Shown piece after piece: positions 62,151 to 64,000 of a stretch of DNA of 64,000 nt; the stretch's first letter is position 1; each line of letters begins with the position of its first letter. Both the position numbers and the translations under genes were made by a program. Below the pieces are notes generated by a model that did no database searches, was not told the origin of the DNA, and worked only from the letters and a program-made list of their open reading frames with translations. The stretch is from JBDWFY01 sp965275915 (GTDB taxonomy: Bacteria; Pseudomonadota; Alphaproteobacteria; Rhizobiales; Stappiaceae): NCBI GenBank assembly GCA_965275915.1, contig CBDHYI010000005.1, forward strand, positions 434,001 through 498,000. The letters are read 5' to 3'.

Positions 62151-62864
62151 ATGCCAGACGAACCGGAATTGAAATGGATTTCTGACGCTGTACCGCAATC
62201 GGTGCGGTTTAACGACACCTACTACGCTCAAGACGACGGTCGGGCAGAGTCCCGGTATGTGTTTATCGAAGGAAACGGCCTGCCGGACCGCTGGGCGCAT
62301 ATGGAGTCGCTGCTGATTGGCGAGCTTGGCTTTGGAACCGGACTGAATTTCCTGGAAACCGTGCGTCAGTTCCAAATCGCAGATCCGGAACAAAGTCGGA
62401 AACTTCTGTTCTATTCTTTCGAAAAATATCCGCTGAAGCCGCATCAAATGGCAAAGGCCCTCAGTCGGTGGCCCGATATAGCGGCTTTGTCCGCCGATTG
62501 GTTCAAGAACTGGGATCTGAAGCCCGGCCTCAATTGTTTCACTCGTAACAATATCTGTCTCACCCTCGCAGTCGGTGACGCAACCTCACTCCTGCCTGAG
62601 TGTGAAGACCTATTTGACGCATGGTATCTTGACGGCTTTAACCCAAAAAACAACGAAACCATGTGGACGGAACGGCTTATGCGGCATGTCTTTGAACGGA
62701 CGCGCTCATCCGGAACATTTGCGACCTATACCGCCGCCGGATGGGTCCGGAGGAACCTTGAAGCAGCCGGTTTCAAGGTCGAAAAACGCCAGGGCTACGG
62801 CAACAAGCGTGAAATGATGATTGGAAGACGCGAGGAAGACCGGCGCCTGAATGAGTGCGGTTGA
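62151..62864 (+). CDS. mnmD: tRNA 5-aminomethyl-2-thiouridine methyltransferase MnmD
   Basis: SAM-dependent methyltransferase equal to the N-terminal domain of MnmC, making mnm5(s2)U at the wobble base. The 237-residue protein has LIGELGFGTGLNFLET (SAM site) and FDAWYLDGFNPKNNETMW, the family signature, and TYTAAGWVRRNLEAAGF. The E. coli protein is fused to an FAD oxidase; here the oxidase is a separate divergent gene. It precedes mazG by 87 bp on the same strand. Confidence 0.93.
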   Translation: MPDEPELKWISDAVPQSVRFNDTYYAQDDGRAESRYVFIEGNGLPDRWAHMESLLIGELGFGTGLNFLETVRQFQIADPEQSRKLLFYSFEKYPLKPHQMAKALSRWPDIAALSADWFKNWDLKPGLNCFTRNNICLTLAVGDATSLLPECEDLFDAWYLDGFNPKNNETMWTERLMRHVFERTRSSGTFATYTAAGWVRRNLEAAGFKVEKRQGYGNKREMMIGRREEDRRLNECG

Positions 62865-62951
62865 GAACGGACCCGTTTCACCTTAGAAGATTGACACTAC
62901 GCATCGTGTTTCACCCTCTTCGATCAATTTCAAACCACTCAGGACGCAGTC

Positions 62952-63785
62952 ATGAAGCCATCCCGCGACATTGAGACGCTCCTTCAGATTATGGCCGCCC
63001 TTCGGGACAAGGAAACGGGCTGCCCGTGGGATGTCGAACAGGATTTTAAATCCATCGCCGCCTACACCATCGAGGAGGCTTACGAAGTCGCGGATGCAAT
63101 TGCCCGGGAGGACCAGGACGACCTGAGAGAAGAACTGGGTGATTTGCTTCTACAGGTGGTTTTTCACGCCCAGATGGCAAATGAGGCCGGGCTGTTCGAC
63201 TTTGATAGCGTTGTTGAGGCGATTACCGCCAAACTCATTCGTCGCCATCCCCACGTCTTCGGAGATGCACGGGCCCGGGAAAGCGGCATGGTCAAACATC
63301 TTTGGGAGGCCATCAAAGCGGAGGAAAAGGAAGAGCGACAGCAACGCAGGCAAAAGCTCGGACTTAAGGACGATGAGGCCGGTCTGCTTGATGACGTGCC
63401 GGTCAACCACCCGGCTCTTATGCAGGCCGTGAAACTACAAGACAAGGCCGCAAAGGTCGGATTCGACTGGCCAAGTTCGACAGAGGTCCTCGAAAAAATC
63501 GAGGAAGAAATTGCCGAACTCAATCAGGAATGGCGAGAAGGACATCGCGATCCCGATCGGATTGAGGATGAATTCGGCGACATACTGTTTGCCCTGGCAA
63601 ATCTTGCAAGGCACATGAAGGTCGATCCGGAAAAGGCTCTGCGTCGATCCAACCAGAAGTTCCGACGCCGCTTCGCTCATATCGAAAAGACAGCAAAAGA
63701 ATCGTCAACGACACTTGAAAACATGGGACTGAAGCGGATGGAGGCGGCCTGGGTCAGCGCGAAAAAATCAGAAGCGGCGGAATAA
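62952..63785 (+). CDS. mazG: Nucleoside triphosphate pyrophosphohydrolase MazG
   Basis: Hydrolyses NTPs/dNTPs to NMPs and pyrophosphate. The 277-residue protein has two MazG domains: TGCPWDVEQDFKSIAAYTIE with EEAYEVADAI and EELGDLLLQVVFHAQMA in the first (metal-binding Glu/Asp), and EEIAELNQEW with DEFGDILFALANLARH in the second. ATG preceded at 8 nt by AGGA. The convergent neighbour is the hflX end, an arrangement common in Hyphomicrobiales. Confidence 0.96.
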   Translation: MKPSRDIETLLQIMAALRDKETGCPWDVEQDFKSIAAYTIEEAYEVADAIAREDQDDLREELGDLLLQVVFHAQMANEAGLFDFDSVVEAITAKLIRRHPHVFGDARARESGMVKHLWEAIKAEEKEERQQRRQKLGLKDDEAGLLDDVPVNHPALMQAVKLQDKAAKVGFDWPSSTEVLEKIEEEIAELNQEWREGHRDPDRIEDEFGDILFALANLARHMKVDPEKALRRSNQKFRRRFAHIEKTAKESSTTLENMGLKRMEAAWVSAKKSEAAE

Positions 63786-63806
63786 CCACCGGACACATCC
63801 TGATCT

Positions 63807-64000
63807 TCAAACAGCCTGCCTGGACATGTTCACGATAAACTGGCGGTAACGCTGACGAAATTCGTCTCCGACCTTGTCAGGCATGCGGACCACAAGATGC
63901 AGACCGCTGTCCGTGTCCTCACGCTCCAGAACTTCACCATACTCGTACAGCCAGGCCAGCGATTCGCCGGCCTCTTCGTGGGGAAGGTCCAGCGCACTGA
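63807..64000 (-). CDS. hflX: GTPase HflX, C-terminal end (partial)
   Basis: The last 64 codons of a gene running off the right edge of the window. The translated end (LPHEEAGESLAWLYEYGEVL ... YRQFIVNMSRQAV) matches the C-terminal domain after the G domain of ribosome-associated HflX GTPases, and synteny with mazG supports it. The GTP-binding motifs are outside the window, so the assignment rests on the tail and the neighbour. Confidence 0.7.
   Translation of the reverse strand, partial: SALDLPHEEAGESLAWLYEYGEVLEREDTDSGLHLVVRMPDKVGDEFRQRYRQFIVNMSRQAV

Overview
The window reads as a chromosomal segment of an alphaproteobacterium, most likely order Hyphomicrobiales (Rhizobiales). The basis is gene content and order: recJ-glpX-hom-aminotransferase, metC divergent from aapJQMP, hflX-mazG, rplM-rpsI, a class I PHA synthase, a DUF2842 gene next to ctaA, and the overall protein style. 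Genus cannot be fixed from the sequence alone. No tRNA, rRNA or CRISPR array was seen.

Layout. 1-9740 is mostly core metabolism: a reverse-strand operon alaC-like aminotransferase > hom > glpX > recJ, a small lipoprotein, phaC and speB. 10288-28284 is an accessory block: a GT4 glycosyltransferase and an asparagine-synthase-like amidotransferase, a broken IS630-type transposase, a repeat-rich autotransporter, a complete lanthipeptide locus, and a membrane glycosyltransferase. 28634-33481 returns to core genes (rpsI, rplM, thioesterase, enoyl-CoA hydratase, CoA-binding protein, O-acetylhomoserine sulfhydrylase). 33419-36197 holds a FemAB/CelD-like acetyltransferase, a 264-bp MITE-like element and a polysaccharide deacetylase. 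36236-39955 holds DUF2842, ctaA, a VOC protein and a probable two-protein energy-taxis receptor (soluble MCP plus Aer-type PAS). 39956-41518 is a small island bounded by a 27-bp duplication of the guaB 3' end, carrying one secreted beta-barrel protein. 41493-52917 holds guaB, rlmE, ppx, an OmpA-family protein, the aapJQMP general amino-acid transporter and metC. 52988-56853 is a tight four-gene operon for lipid/LPS modification. 57110-64000 holds a serralysin-like RTX protease, a phosphodiesterase, a CofD-like protein, a split mnmC pair, mazG and the end of hflX.

The most interesting system is the lanthipeptide locus (16935-26522): a LanM synthetase with a three-cysteine (CCG-type) cyclase zinc site; one convergent precursor of the nitrile-hydratase-leader (NHLP) type, whose predicted core is only 12 residues with one terminal cysteine; and a separate HlyD/C39-peptidase-ABC/ABC export operon with a near-consensus promoter. 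Modification, leader removal and export are therefore all encoded, and the predicted product is a very small one-ring lanthipeptide. No dedicated regulator or immunity gene is visible.

Mobile-DNA traces are the second theme: the IS630 relic (internal deletion plus a single-base frameshift), the TA-flanked MITE-like element with related partial copies elsewhere (one spanning the speB start codon), and the guaB-end duplication that resembles a pair of attachment sites.
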